Source: Phyto melanocephala (Eukaryota; Arthropoda; Insecta; Diptera; Rhinophoridae). Taken from it: DNA of 64,000 bases. Numbering within the stretch: the first letter of the stretch is position 1; every line of letters begins with the position of its first letter. Below, in pieces: positions 35,776 to 48,532 of the stretch. Both the position numbers and the translations under genes were made by a program. Under the pieces are notes generated by a model. That model did not search any database, was not told the DNA's origin, and saw only the letters and a program-made list of their open reading frames with translations. The stretch covers positions 118,064,562-118,128,561 of the forward strand of contig OW799236.1 of the NCBI GenBank assembly GCA_941918925.1, given 5' to 3'.

Positions 35776-37039
35776 CGAAGCTTAAGAGAGGGTGGTTAAA
35801 TTTACATTATTTTCTGTAATAAGTGTAAAAATCCCATTTTTTATATTCTTAACCCGAAATAAAAAAAATATAAACAAAAAAGTAATTAAATTTTTTAGCG
35901 CCATGATGATTTATAACCCACCGTGTAGTACCAAATTAGGGGTATTAAAACGACCCGGTCAGAATTGAAAATAAGCGCTTCCAAAAATGCGCAGATATTA
36001 TGGAAGATATCTAAATATTATTATGACAATATTTAATAATCTAAAACCTTTAAAATTTAAATTTGTGCAATATTTTATGCAAAAAATCTTTAAAAAAATT
36101 AAAATTTGGCACCAAATTAAAATACGAAAATTTAACACAACTAAACATGCAAAACATGTTAGAAAGTAATGGTAGACAAAGGTCAAAATTTTTTTTCTGC
36201 AGCGAAAAAAATGACATGAGAAGAAAATAAAAAAAAATTCCAATTTAATATAAAGAAAATATGAAAAGAATATTAAAAGCTATAATTTGTTTAGTCAATT
36301 GAGTATATTGAGATTTAAAACAGTTGTAATTTTACTGATTTAACATTTAAATAATTTTTTAAAATTTGAAGAAAAAATTTGAAATAATTTGAGAGGCAGG
36401 CATTTCTTAACAAAGAGGATCTTACTTTTCTCCAAATTTAACAACTTATTCTTAAACATAAAACTCAAAAACGTTAAAAATTAAAATATAGTGGATTTCC
36501 GTCGGCTTGCAACTACTAAGTGACCATTGCTTTTTATAATAATTTTATGCGTAAACATTATTTGTTGTTGTTTCGTTTGAGGTCAAATTATACCTTCATA
36601 CAGGCGGACAGAAAGACAAATACTCATACATATTTATTTTTATTACAATCAAGTGGTAACCAAACTAGGATTACTTAAACACATAACCAACATCTTACTG
36701 GGCCCTTTAAAATTCTGTACGCATATACAAATGTATAAAATAAAAAAAGGAGAAAAAATATTACTTTATGGACGACTATATAGTGCCCTACAATACACTT
36801 TGTCATTTTACAAGGTGTGCTTTCTTGTCGAATTATTCTAATTTTTAGAAATTTTAAATTGATTTAGAAATTTTATAATGAACGATACAATATTGTTAAA
36901 TTTTGCATTGTACCATGTCTAACTTTTGATAATTTTTTATGCGAGCCTCATTTTGATTTTAACAACGCGCTTGTCAATAAATCTTGAGTTGTGGGTTGTT
37001 CTACAAACTGTGTGGACTACTTACCGTCACTTTAAAAAA
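35776..37039. other. AT-rich DNA; possible small mariner-type MITE at its start
   Basis: AGGGTGGTTAAATTT at 35788-35802 matches the mariner termini seen at 32.6 and 61.8 kb, and TTATAACCCACC at about 35911-35922 could be its partner. The match is short, so the MITE is only suggested. The remainder shows no genes. Confidence 0.35.
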
Positions 37040-37770
37040 AGCAACTATTTGATTGAATCGTACGGCAAATTTGTATGCGATTCAGACATTACAAAATAAA
37101 TGTAAGTACGTAGCCGAGATCTCCAAGTAGAGCAAAATATTCCAAATATAGATTTTTCTTCAATAATGCACACTTGCAAGTCTACTTTAGCAGAAATTGA
37201 AGGTCTACCTGTCAACGGCTAAGGTTTCCATTTAAATTGCTCTACAGCATCCAGTCATTATATTTTCTTGTAAACATTTTGAGACTTGACTCAGAAGACA
37301 TACGTTAATAATATATTCCAACTCCTCGAGGTATTTGAAGGCTCCCCACTGGTTACTGCATCGTCGACGATGCGAATGAAAAGAACGGTGACAATATGCA
37401 TCTTTGCTTTATACCACTTCAAATCTTAATCAATCGGACAATTAATTGTTGTATAGAATTTGGCATTTACTTATAGTCCACGTAGTATGTGATCACTTGA
37501 CACTGTTAAAGGCCGAACTTGTAACCGTGCTGTAAGCCTATTACTAATGTGTTGATAAGATTGATTTTCTAGGATTGTAGCAATACTGCGTCGGATACTC
37601 GGCCCAGTATTATATAGCTGTATATCTTCCTTGGTATTGTTACTTGATTATACCACGGTAGGTAGCTGTTGCAGTCGTCAGAGCATTGAAATTTTTTTTC
37701 ACTTTTTTTTTATTACAGGAGTTTGGCAGAGTGTCTAGTTTGGGTGTCACAATGTTTTTGATTTTTTACA
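37040..37770 (-). pseudogene. Decayed non-LTR reverse transcriptase
   Basis: On the minus strand, SGIKQRCILSPFF (37379-37418) corresponds to the RT motif SGVKQGCxLSPxLF. Just after it, CLLSQVSKCLQEN (about 37261-37300) matches the stretch that follows the YADD box. Upstream lie LINTLVIGLQ and NSIQQLIVRLIKI. Stops are frequent. The motif wording is like that of the decayed plus-strand copy at 22.2-23.6 kb, so the two are probably one family. Boundaries are approximate. Confidence 0.55.
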
Positions 37771-38439
37771 TAGCATAGACGCATAACTGAAGAGATATAT
37801 TACTTCCTGGATCCTTATTAAGTCCGATTGGGTTGATGGGTTGTACATAATTTCATCGTGAAGGATATTGTGGTTGGTTTCATTTCAAAACATAAATAAA
37901 TTAAAATTTATACAATAAAATATTTGTGGCAAGTTATATATCTGTTAAACCTTATTTAAAAACAAAAAAATTTAAATTTCAGTTTCGGGCAACATTTGTA
38001 TATGACTTAGACAAATTCGTTGACAGATTAAGAACCAAAGTAAAAGGCTTTATATGGGGAAATGTCCACAGGAACAGACATTTCTTGTTTCACTTCAAAT
38101 AAGGTTCCAAGCCAATTGCTTTACTAAAAAACTAATGTGTGAGCGATTAGCACTTATCATTATGTAGGGTATGGAGAAACTAAATTTCAAATTTACATGA
38201 TTCAGTGTTACACATTATTTAAGCTTTACATTGGGTAATAATATTATAGTAATTTTTTATATAATATTAGATAAGGGCAGAAGGTATTATCTACTACTTT
38301 ACTTCCATTGACTCTGCTTTATATTTTTATTAAGTTCTATGTAAGAAAGTGTACTTTGGAAATAAAGTATAATTAAACAAAAATTATTTTGTTAAAAACG
38401 AATTCTTTTGTGTAACATATTTGTGTTAATTCATGTATT

Positions 38440-39570
38440 ATTTTACATACAGTAGAGAGTCTAGAATGTTACAATTCTGGCCTGGTTCAGGGAACCACCA
38501 CAAGTAGAAATTTTACAAAGACTTAGAGCTGCCATCTCCGATAGGCTCCGACAGCTGTCTCTGTGCCGAGACAGCTTCTACAGGAGAAATTATAGGATAT
38601 TTCTATACTTCTGTGATGACTTCAAAATCTTTAGTGACCAGTCTACGTAGCCACAATTTTCCTTAGCCGCTTTCTATCAAATCACAGAAAACACTTAGTG
38701 CGCTGTTATGGTTTTATTCCCTTTACACCCAGAGTAATTCATCAATTTCGTATGGGATGATACACATGTACTTTGCAAATAGATAGGGGTAAATCTCAGT
38801 AGTAATCCTTCTTAACAATGCTACCAGCTATGCAGTGACCATTTCCAGAGTTCACGCATCTACATAAAAGTGATATTCGAATGCATCGTCATTCGAAAAG
38901 ACATCAATCAGGGACCTGCAACCTTATTCTGTAACTCGCAAAAAAAAAATAAAATCTCTATCGCTAAAACTTTTCAAATTATTAAGAGATTTCACTCACT
39001 CCCTTTAGATTTTTCTTTAGCGAGTTACCGATTAAGGCTGATGATGGCTGATCGGCTCTCGGTGTAGATATTTGTAGTGTAGTAGGCAATGAGAGTTAGT
39101 ATAAAATCCATGTTTGCAATATTACTGAAATGGTCCTGTGCCCTCCGTTCTTCGACATCAAACTACAGCATGAAGTCTTAACTTAACACGTTAAGCGCCA
39201 GACGGTCTACTAACAGTGAGTTCAGTAACGTAAAAATTGCCTTTGCCGGCATCTACTTGATGGCACCTATGATCACTGTCATCATGTTCTGCAAAATTGT
39301 CTTCACCTTTCGTCAGTTTCCTTAAAACTCCGTAGAAAAAATTTAGTTTGATGACCGCCTCATATAGCCAATTTATAAATTTAAGATGTAATCCCCAGAT
39401 TCTGCTAGTGGAATTTCTACATAGCCGTCATTGCCTTTGGCTTTCTTGCCACTATACACATCTTCCAGGTTTGCTTTCTATCCTAATTGCCTACAAGATA
39501 TTCAGCATTATTCGATAAAGTCAATGTAACTCCATTAAGCATCGGATGGTAATAATTTACTTTATGCATT
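38440..39570 (-). pseudogene. Decayed R1/LOA-type non-LTR ORF2 C-terminal part
   Basis: The minus strand shows WGLHLKFINWLYEAVIK (39349-39399), the conserved post-RT block of the R1/LOA/Jockey-like group (WGLxPxIxxWLYxAVIxP). Further downstream is LQNMMTVIIGAIK then MPAKAIFTLLNSLLVDRLAL (39195-39295), which corresponds to the VQRMxCxGITGAxRSTPTxALExLLxLxPLDL region. Sequence down to about 38440 is richer in GC than its surroundings and probably holds the RNase H remnant, but no motif was certain there. Many stops are present. Confidence 0.65.
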
Positions 39571-41906
39571 TGTTCATGTGACGCTAAGTTTGCTTCTTTA
39601 TAGAAACACGATTTTAAAATGTTTGAAAGAACTAAGATACACTTTCAAATTAAAAATAATTTTGAACTAAGGTCTTTTGTTTTAGCATTTAGCATTTTAA
39701 ATTCATTGTCATATTAATACAAAAATATATTTTCATGTTTAAAAAATGTATATTTTTTTTAGTTTTTACTTAACAACCTTTAATAAATCAAAATAAATTA
39801 AATTAATTACATAAAGCAAATCCAATAGAATTGAAATATTTTAGGAATATATTCAGAAAAAAACTTCTTCCCTTAGCTAACATCTTAAGCTTCCCATACT
39901 TGGTTTTTTTTTCTGAGATGTACCTAAATATTGCGTGATCATATTCAAATCACCTTTGATTGTAATCCACAGATTCAGTTTCTTTTTTTTACTTTTTGCT
40001 TTTTTTTCACATCATCATTTGCTGTATTAACACCTTTACTAACTCAGTACTACTTCAACAGAAGACTAAAAAAAATATATTTCTTTCCTTGATAGCCTGC
40101 TATGTTTGTGAACAAAGTGTGTTTGAGCAAAATGAAATATTTTTATAGACTTAATTCTAGAATTTGTTAAGTTGACCCGAAAGGTATGTTAGTCTAGTAT
40201 GGTATATTTATTATTAGCCAACAACAGCAACAGCAGCAATAAAAAATAAGCGTAAATAACTTAAAGTTTATTTATGCCATTGTTATAGACACGATCGTTA
40301 GTCATTCGCATAAAACAGTTTTTTTCTATATTATTTAAGTTTTTTTTTATTGATATAAATTGTATATATGAAAATAATAAAAAAAATTTACAAATTAATA
40401 TAAAGAAATATGTAAGACTTTATATTTTCACATAATTTAGAAAATAAAAATAGTCTGGTGACTGGTTGCTTAGAAGTGGGGATTAGCTTTAGTTTTATTA
40501 TTTTAAACAAAGAGGATTTGTCTTTGGCATAGCCAATTTAAAGGTTAATTGACCTTTTTTAGACTCAGTTTATGAATTGACAGCATCATGAACTATTTTA
40601 CGCATTATTTAAAACCCCTTGAAATATTTTCGTTTCGTTTAAAGATTTAAACAGCAAAAGAAATATACACAGAACTAAGATAAAAAATATATAAAAATTA
40701 TTGCATTAAACAAAACTATTGTCAGATGCTGAACTCTATCTTTACAAGGCAGGAAACTTATTCTTTAAAACTTTTGACACATTTCCCTCATGTTGGGGGA
40801 TTAAACCAAATAAATAAAACTGCTTTAACTTCGTTGGTAAGAATCTCTTTTTAATTTCAAATGTAATATCAACTTTTCAATTTAAGTCATAATTTATAAT
40901 ATTAAATAATGATATTTTCATAAAAGTATTTCATAAAAGAAATCCTTGAATCTTTTATAATCGTTTAATATTTGTTATACCTTTTCCATACCATAATACG
41001 CACATTTTACATGTTTTAATGAGAAGCCAACTTTAATTCAATTTTAAAGGCATGTTTTATCGAGCAATTACAGAAATTATGAGAAATAAAAACAACATTG
41101 TATTTGAAATTGTTTTCAGAAGTGGAGCTTGTTCAACAGTTCTGAACGCATTGTAGGAAAAAATGGATTCCAATAGTTTTTTAGAGTTAGAGTGACAACA
41201 ATTTTATTAATTCAATCACCCAGCACAATTTTTGGTTTTGGTCAACAAAAAGTCTCCGCAGATCTTATTTTCCAAAAATTTTCGGTCACTTTAATTTAAG
41301 CCCATATGACTTTTAACTTACATCAGTATCACCTTATTTATATTTAGAAGCACTAATATTGAGCTTTAGAATACACTCAAGTGCCGAAAATGAACTGCTA
41401 TATTTAAGATATAAGTGATTGTGCTTAAGATTTCTTGAATGGAAGAGGAGAATGGATTAAGATTATAAGATTATTCTACCCGAAATCGGCAGACAGAGTT
41501 TCGTTTGTTGCAGCAGGATGTTCTACATGTAGGATGAAGTTCTCATTTGAATACAAAATTCTGTAATTAATTGTATAGCTATCCGCCTGGTCCTGTGAAC
41601 CTTTTAAAATCCTAAGAATATAATAATTCACAATATAAAGAAATATTAAGTCCAGCCACTCAAAAATTTTACCACAATTTTTTTTTCATAACAATAATCT
41701 GTTGCTAATTTATATAAACAAGGATCTGTTCGCAAGTGTCTATGTATCTGTCTAAACACTAACGTTGTGAAAATTATTTGCTGATGATAAAAGATAAATA
41801 AATAATAGTTTGGATATTCTAAAATTACTGCTCCAACTTATTAGGAAATTCTTACATGACAATCAGAGGAGTACGGCTTGCATATCATGAATGTTGCAAA
41901 CAAAAC
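39571..41906. other. AT-rich DNA, no gene seen
   Basis: No domain-bearing frame, no repeat family and no tandem array was recognised in about 2.3 kb. Confidence 0.5.
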
Positions 41907-42623
41907 ACACGCAAAGAAAAAATATGGATGTGGTTACCATAATCGAAGAGCAACATACTATGATTGAATTGTATGATTATCGTTAAAGCATATAATGCTT
42001 GCCAGTTATCATTATTATGTTTAATTAGAGTATCATTCAATTATCATATATATGACTACAACTAAAATGGACAATCTTTGCTCTTTTACGGCAAATTATT
42101 GTCTTTTGCTGTAACATACACATATTGATTGTACTATAATAATACCAATTTAATTGCAATTTGTATACAAATATTTTTTTACATTTTCTCGTTTAATTTT
42201 TAAAAATTTATGTTCATTTTTTTGACATCTCAAACTTTCAAAATAATAAAAATTTATTCAGAAGAAGAAGAGCAGTTGAAATCAAATTATTGTTAAAAAA
42301 TCATAGCTTGATTATTTTGTAATCATACTGTTGTCTCACTTATTATTTAATGATTATTTGTAATTTTTAATGATTTTGAATATAATGTTATTTTTGTCAA
42401 ATTAATTTTTTTTAAATCATACTATTTTTAATTGATAATCATTTTGAATTTTTTACGATAAGTGAACATTAAATGATACAGTTCAAACAAATGCTTTATT
42501 ATCGTGACAAAATATATGATGAAATGAAAAACAAATAACTATTACTTGTTTTCGACAACCAAATATTGTTATAGAAACTATAATATGGCCGTCATATTGT
42601 AACCATGGTTTTTATTTGCGTGT
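41907..42623. mobile_element. TIR element (~717 bp), non-coding
   Basis: The ends ACACGCAAAGAAAAAATATG (left) and, reverse-complemented, ACACGCAAATAAAAACCATG (right) form imperfect terminal inverted repeats, followed on both sides by GGTTAC at slightly different distances. The interior is rich in self-complementary ATGATTAT/ATAATCAT stretches. No transposase remnant and no clear target duplication were found, so the superfamily is unknown. Confidence 0.5.
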
Positions 42624-42807
42624 ACTACACGTGTATACAGCTATAGAAGCTTAAGTTGACTTTATCTATATTGAAATGAATTTTTTGTTTAAGCAAAATA
42701 TCTAGTAGATTTTTAAATAAATAAAACTTTTCACTCCATTTTCCCTTAAATTTTTTAAAAATAGTTTTCAAAATAATTACTGGTTTCTTTGACCTTTTAT
42801 AATAATA

Positions 42808-43969
42808 TATGTTTAATAGTTTTTTAAGCTTAAGGTCCTTTTAATAATAAAAAATCTTTTTGTTTTGTTTTATATTATTTACATTTTTTTTATTTTCATT
42901 TAAAAAATAACAAATATCAAAACACAAATCCAACAAAAAACTAATATATAATAAACAAGTAAGAGCGCTATATTCGGCCGTGCCGAATCTTATATACCCT
43001 TCACAACGTGTAGTCATGAAATAACAGTAGTTTGTATCACCATTCATCTCATATGCAATACGTACATACATATAAAAAATATACATATATAAAAAACATC
43101 CCATTGTAAAATTATAAATTTACGTATGTGTGTTAAAAAAAAAAATAAAAAAAAAAAAATTTAAAAAAAAAATTTAAAAAAAAATTAAAAAAAAAAATTA
43201 AAAAAAAATATTAAAAAAAAAATTTTTAAAAAAATAATTAAAATATATATAATTAATATAAAACAAAAAAAAAAAATAAAAAAAAAATTAAAAAAAAAAA
43301 TAATAAAAATATAAATAATATATTAAATAAAAAATAAAAAAAAAATTTAAAAAAAAATTTTTAAAATATAAAAAAAAATTTTTTTTTGGCTCAGCTGGGA
43401 TTCGATCCCACGTTTACTTTAGTCAATATACAAGTTTGTATGTATGTATGTTGTTGTTGTAATGTTGTTTTTGTGAAAAAAAAATCGAGGTGGTCGTGGG
43501 TTTTTGCTCATATCTCAGTTGTTTATGTACCGATGTTTCTGATTTTCAATAGCGATATACTCCCGAATATTTCTGATATTTTAATACCTCACCCGGGTCC
43601 AAGCGATGTCGGGGGGCTTCAAAAAGTTGATTTCAACATACACACGGACAGACGGTCAGATGGACAGACGGACAGACGGACAGATGGACAGACGGACAGA
43701 CGGACAGACTGACAGAGCTTAATCGGCTTCCCTATTCATAAGCTTTCAGAAAATATATACTTTATGGGGTCGGAAATGAAAATTGTAGAAATTTCACACG
43801 GAATGACAAACCTATATATACCCTTTTTCACTGTGTGAAGGGTATAAAAACGTGTATCCTGATGATGCTACACAAAGAAGTATCGAAATATTGATCAAAT
43901 AATATAAAACAAAACAAAAAGATTTTTTATTATTAAAAGAACCTTAAGCTTAAAAAACTATTAAACATA
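42808..43969. mobile_element. Long-TIR/foldback MITE carrying HINE-B copy 2
   Basis: Left arm 42808-42880 and the reverse complement of 43897-43969 match over about 73 bp with a single obvious mismatch (AAGGTCC against AAGGTTC). Both include GTTTAATAGTTTTTTAAGC and AATCTTTTTGTTTTG. Between the arms lie about 120 bp of original spacer and the 897-bp HINE. Without the HINE this would be a ~265-bp hairpin MITE. Its near-identical arms indicate recent origin. Confidence 0.8.
42954..43850 (-). mobile_element. HINE-B copy 2, nested in the long-TIR element
   Basis: Reading on the minus strand it starts TTTTTATACCCTTCACACAG and passes CCCCATAAAGTATATATTTT, an expanded GTCTGTCCGTCTGTCC block (about 43640-43715) and CTGAGATATGAGC. 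It then carries the tRNA-box-like segment (43387-43413) and about 250 bp of almost pure A/T. It ends with GATTCGGCACGGCCGAATAT and GCTCTTACTTGTT. It is very similar to the copy at 46662-47544, so this subfamily was recently active. A 108-codon plus-strand frame across it is only a translation of the repeat. Confidence 0.9.
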
Positions 43970-46640
43970 CTTTTCAAAATGGTAGAAAAAGTTCTGCTTC
44001 ACAAAAGTGTTCTTATAAATACCGGCACAATTGTTGCAATTCGGACGCTAAAACATCCATTATATTGAAAAGTATTTAAGATTTTAAAATAGAACTTAAT
44101 TATGCTGCTACACCTGATTACAAATTGGCTGATAAATAATTTTCTAATTTCAACAAAAACAAACATTATTTATAGATGCAATATACAACAGCTTTTAGCA
44201 CTCTGTATTTAACGAACACTTTTGATAAAAAAAGTAAAAGTAAAAAAAGTTTTGGTGCAAGTATTTGTTCTCATTAAAAAAATATTTAATAATTTTTTTT
44301 TATTAGTAATTATGTGAAAAATTTATATTATTTTAGATAAATTAAAAAAATAAGAGAAAATATACTGTTTCCTAAAATTAATTTTTTATTTTTTTTTTCC
44401 ATAAAATACAATTTCGTTAAATCCTGACAAACTGTCGGGCTTATGCTGAAACATTTATTAACCTTTTAAAAAAATTAAAAATTTCAAGAGCTATTAACCA
44501 GCTCACTAAAGAACATGCGTTTGTAGTCATATAATTTTGTAACAATTTAAAAACTTTAGTTTTACCTTAACACACGTAAAGAAAATCAAAAACAAACGGT
44601 ACATAGAACCTCATCAGTATCATCACGTTAACGACCAGATGATTGATTGAACACGTACTTGAAACTTTCAATTTTCTCTTGCAGATTTCTGTAACAGAAC
44701 ATGAAAATGTTCTTTTAATGAAATAATTTTAAAATATTTGTTTGTTTTAATTTTGGAAAAATCTGTACTAAAAGTATAATAATTGCCTTCAGTAGGCAGT
44801 CTTGTAATAAGTTTTCATATCAAGAATTTCTCACAATTGCTTTAGTTCTATCAATGAGTTGTTTTATTTTTATTCTGCATTTCTCATTGTGAATTGGAAA
44901 TTATTTCACATAGAAATCATAAAGTCTGCTTTTTTAAGAAAATGTCAAACATGTTGCATTAAGAAACATGTAAGCAAATGGTAAGATATGTTTAAGATTT
45001 TTGTTTGTGCAATCTATTTTTGTGGTTGTTGTAGTTTCTACTTCTAAATAAATTGACATTCTCATCTTTTTAACGTTTAGGCTGAGAAAAAAAATAAATA
45101 AAATGGGGAATGAGACCCTGGAGAAACAAATATTTATAGTTTATTACTTCTAATTTGCTAACTGTGAATTCTGCATTAAAAAATGTAAAAATACTTAAAC
45201 CATACAATATTTATTTTGCACCTATAAAGCCCATATTAATTATACAACCACAATGGAATTATTAAATCAGTGACACTAAGGCTTTGTAGTTAAGATTTTC
45301 TACTATTTAATAAGCAAATTGCTTAAAAGTTCTCTTCTTTACCTCTTAAGTAATTAATATTTAAATTTATATTTAAATGGCATAATATTTTCTTCTAACC
45401 CTTAAGGAATTCGGTCGTTTGTTCCTGAGGTTACTTCTCCATTTGCACAACAAAGATCTCAATATTTTGTTGTAATATGCATATGTCCAATTGTAAGACC
45501 ATCAATCTATCTCGAACAAGCAACATTCAAAGATTTCCTTTTCATTCTTCCTTTGAAATATCAAAATGCTATAAACACTCACACACAATCAAACATTCAT
45601 ACTCACCCGAATGCATACACAATGAACTAGTGATAAAAACATTTCATCTTGTGCGTATACAAAACAATTTAAGAAAAGGAACAACATGCGACTGTTGATG
45701 TTTTCGTTTTGCCTGTTGTTTCTGCTGTTGCTGTTGTTATTGTCCCCATCCACAAGTCCAAATGTTAATTCTGTACAGTATCCCATCCATCTATTTAGGC
45801 AGTCAACCAGCCGTCCATCTCGTAACCAACAAACTCAACCAACCATCTACATTCAGTCATTCGGTTCTACAAACATTTGACGCCTCTCATATTCACTGAC
45901 TCCCAGCATTCACAGAAGTGATTCCTAAACTTTTTTAAAATATTTTGCACTTTGTAGTTAAAATAAGAAATCTAAGTTTTAGCACTAAATGGAAATTAAA
46001 AAAAAATAAATTTAAGAAAAATCTCTTGAAACAGATTAAAAAAATAAAAATGTTTTTTAATGCTAATAAAAAAATTTGCTAATAAATAATTTATAAAAAA
46101 AAAAATTTTAAAAGTTATTAAATAAAACTTCTCTGCATAAAACCCTAGAGAAAAGTAACAGTTTCAAAGAACGAATTTATTGAATTAATACACAATGAAG
46201 TGTTTACTAAAAACCGTAAACTTATTGAATTATATTTTGCAAAAGAAACCGTTAAAGGAAAAATGTTTTAATATTAATTTAATAAAAGCTAAATTTTGTA
46301 ATTACCAGAAATTGTTCAAATCGAAAATTCTCCATCGAAAAAGAATTATTTATAAACCAAAAATATTCTCTTAAATAAAGTTTCTCTTTTGAAAATTATT
46401 TTTAACAAATTGAGTTAATAAAAAATTTAAAACTGATTTAATGAAATTTTATTATTTTTATTTATTTAAATATTTTTTAAAAAACAAAATTGACTAAAAT
46501 ACATTTTAAAAAATTTTATGGATTTTCTTGAATTAATTTAAAATTTTATATTTCAAAACAATTTTTTTAATCAGAAAACATTTTCCCGAATTACGTTAAA
46601 TAAAATATTTTTTTTCATATTATATAAAAAGTTTCTCTAT
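43970..46640. other. AT-rich DNA, no gene recognised
   Basis: A 64-codon frame at 45686-45880 has a signal-peptide-like start but arises from CTG/TTG repeats and is treated as unsupported. The stretch 45950-46630 is exceptionally AT-rich. No repeat family was recognised. Confidence 0.45.
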
Positions 46641-48299
46641 TTTTATACCCTTCACACAGTGAACAAGTAAGAGCGCTATATTCGGCCGTGCCGAATCTTA
46701 TATACCCTTCACAACGTGTAGTCATGCAATAACAGTAGTTTGTATCACCATTCATCTCATATGAAATACTTACATACATATAAAAAATATACATATATAA
46801 AAAACATCCCATTGTAAAATTATAAATTTACGTATGTATGTTAAAAAAAAAAATAAAAAAAAAATTTAAAAAAAAATTTAAAAAAAAAATTTAAAAAAAA
46901 AAATTAAAAAAAAATTAAAAAAAAAAAATTAAAAAAAAAAATGTAAAAAAATAATTAAAATATATATAATTAATATAAAACAAAAAAAATAAAAAAAAAA
47001 ATTAAAAAAAAAAAAAATAATAAAAATATAAATAATATATTAAATAAAAAATAAAAAAAAATAAAAAAAAAAATTTAAAAAAAATTTTTAAAATATAAAA
47101 AAAAATTTTTTTTGGCTCAGCTGGGATTTGATGCCACGTTTTCTCTAACCAGTATACATGTTTGTATGTATGTATGTTGTTGTTGTAATGTTGTTTTTGT
47201 GAAAAAAAAAATCGAGGTGGTCGTGGGTTTTTGCTCATATCTCAGTTGTTTATGTACCGATGTTTCTGATTTTCAATAGAGATCTACTCCCGAATATTTC
47301 TGATATTTTAATACCTCACCCGGGTCCAAGCGATGTCGGGGGGCTTCGAAAAGTTGATTTCAACATACACACGGACAGACGGTCAGACGGACAGACGGAC
47401 AGAATTACAGAGCTTAATCGACTTCCCTATTCATAAGCTTTCAGAAAATATATACTTTATGGGGTCGGAAATGAAAATTGTAGAAATTTCACACGGAATG
47501 ACAAACCTATATATACCCTTTTTCACTGTGTGAAGGGTATAAAAAGGGTATATATAGGTTTGTCATTCCGTGTGAAATTTCTACAATTTTCATTTCCGAC
47601 CCCATAAAGTATATATTTTCTGAAAGCTTATGAATAGGGGAGTCGATTAAGCCCTGTCAGTCTGTCCGTCTGACCGTCTGTCAGTGTGTATGTTGAAATC
47701 AACTTTTTTAAGCCCCCCGACATAGGTTGGACCCGGGTGAGGTATTAAAATATCAGAAATATTCGGGAGTAGATCGGTATAGAAAATCAGAAACATCGGT
47801 ACATAAACAACTGAGATATGAGCAAAAACCCACGACCACCTCGATTTTTTTTTCACAAAAACAACATTACAACAACAACATACATACATACAAACGTGTA
47901 TACTGGTTAGAGAAAACATGGCATCGAATCCCAGCTGAGCCAAAAAAAAATTTTTTTTAATTTTCTTAAAAATTTTTTTTTAATTTTTTTTTAATTTTTT
48001 TTTATTTTTTATATAATATATTATTTATATTTTTATTATTATTTTTTTTTTTTTAATTTTTTTTTAAATTTTTTTTTTTTTGTTTTATATATGTATATTA
48101 TATATATATTAATTTTTTTTTTTAATTTTTTTTTTTAAATTTTTAAAAAAATTTTTTTTTTTTCGTTTTTTTAACATACATACGTGTACGTATTTCATAT
48201 GGGATGAATGGTGATACAAGCAACTGTTATTGCATGACTACACGTTGTGATGGGTATATAAGACTCGGCATGGCCGAATATAGCATTCTTACTTGTTTT
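46641..48299 (+). mobile_element. HINE-B copy 4, split near its 5' hairpin by copy 3
   Basis: The 5' tip (TTTTATACCCTTCACACAGT, 46641-46661) is separated from the rest of the copy (47545-48299) by a complete HINE-B in opposite orientation. The main part runs GGGTATATATAGGTTTGTC, CCCCATAAAGTATATATTTT, a shorter GTCTGTCCG block, the box-like ATCGAATCCCAGCTGAGCC (47922-47940), an A/T tract and the terminal hairpin GGCATGGCCGAATATAG with TTACTTGTT. Together the two copies make an inverted repeat of roughly 0.75-0.88 kb per arm. Confidence 0.85.
46662..47544 (-). mobile_element. HINE-B copy 3, inserted into copy 4
   Basis: A complete element on the minus strand. It opens with its 5' hairpin at about 47544, has the GTCTGTCCG block at about 47375-47400 and a mutated box-like segment (GGGATTTGATGCCACG, 47120-47140). 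It ends with the shared 3' hairpin and TTACTTGTT at 46662. It closely resembles copy 2 (42954-43850), including the short region GTAGTCATG and the A/T tract. Insertion happened inside the 5' hairpin of copy 4. Confidence 0.9.
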
Positions 48300-48532
48300 A
48301 GGTAAGCCGGTTTGAATAACCCTGCTAGATCTAAGAATATCTATAACCATCGTGTATATAGATAAAATGAGCTAATCGTAGCATAGCCTAGATTTCATAA
48401 ACTTATTTTATGCCATTTTGTAATGAAGGCCATCATGGATATTAAGTTCTTTTTGTTTGTATATAATATTCCAGTCAAACGCTTCGATTCTCTTGGTTGT
48501 TTAGAAGCTGGAAAAATCGATTCAAAAATTTG

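Noticed and set aside
43386..43712. 108-codon frame, and a near-identical frame on the minus strand at 47647-47943
   Set aside because: Both are translations of HINE-B; the DRRSDGQTDRRT repeat comes from the GTCTGTCCG block, and stop-free length follows from repeat composition.
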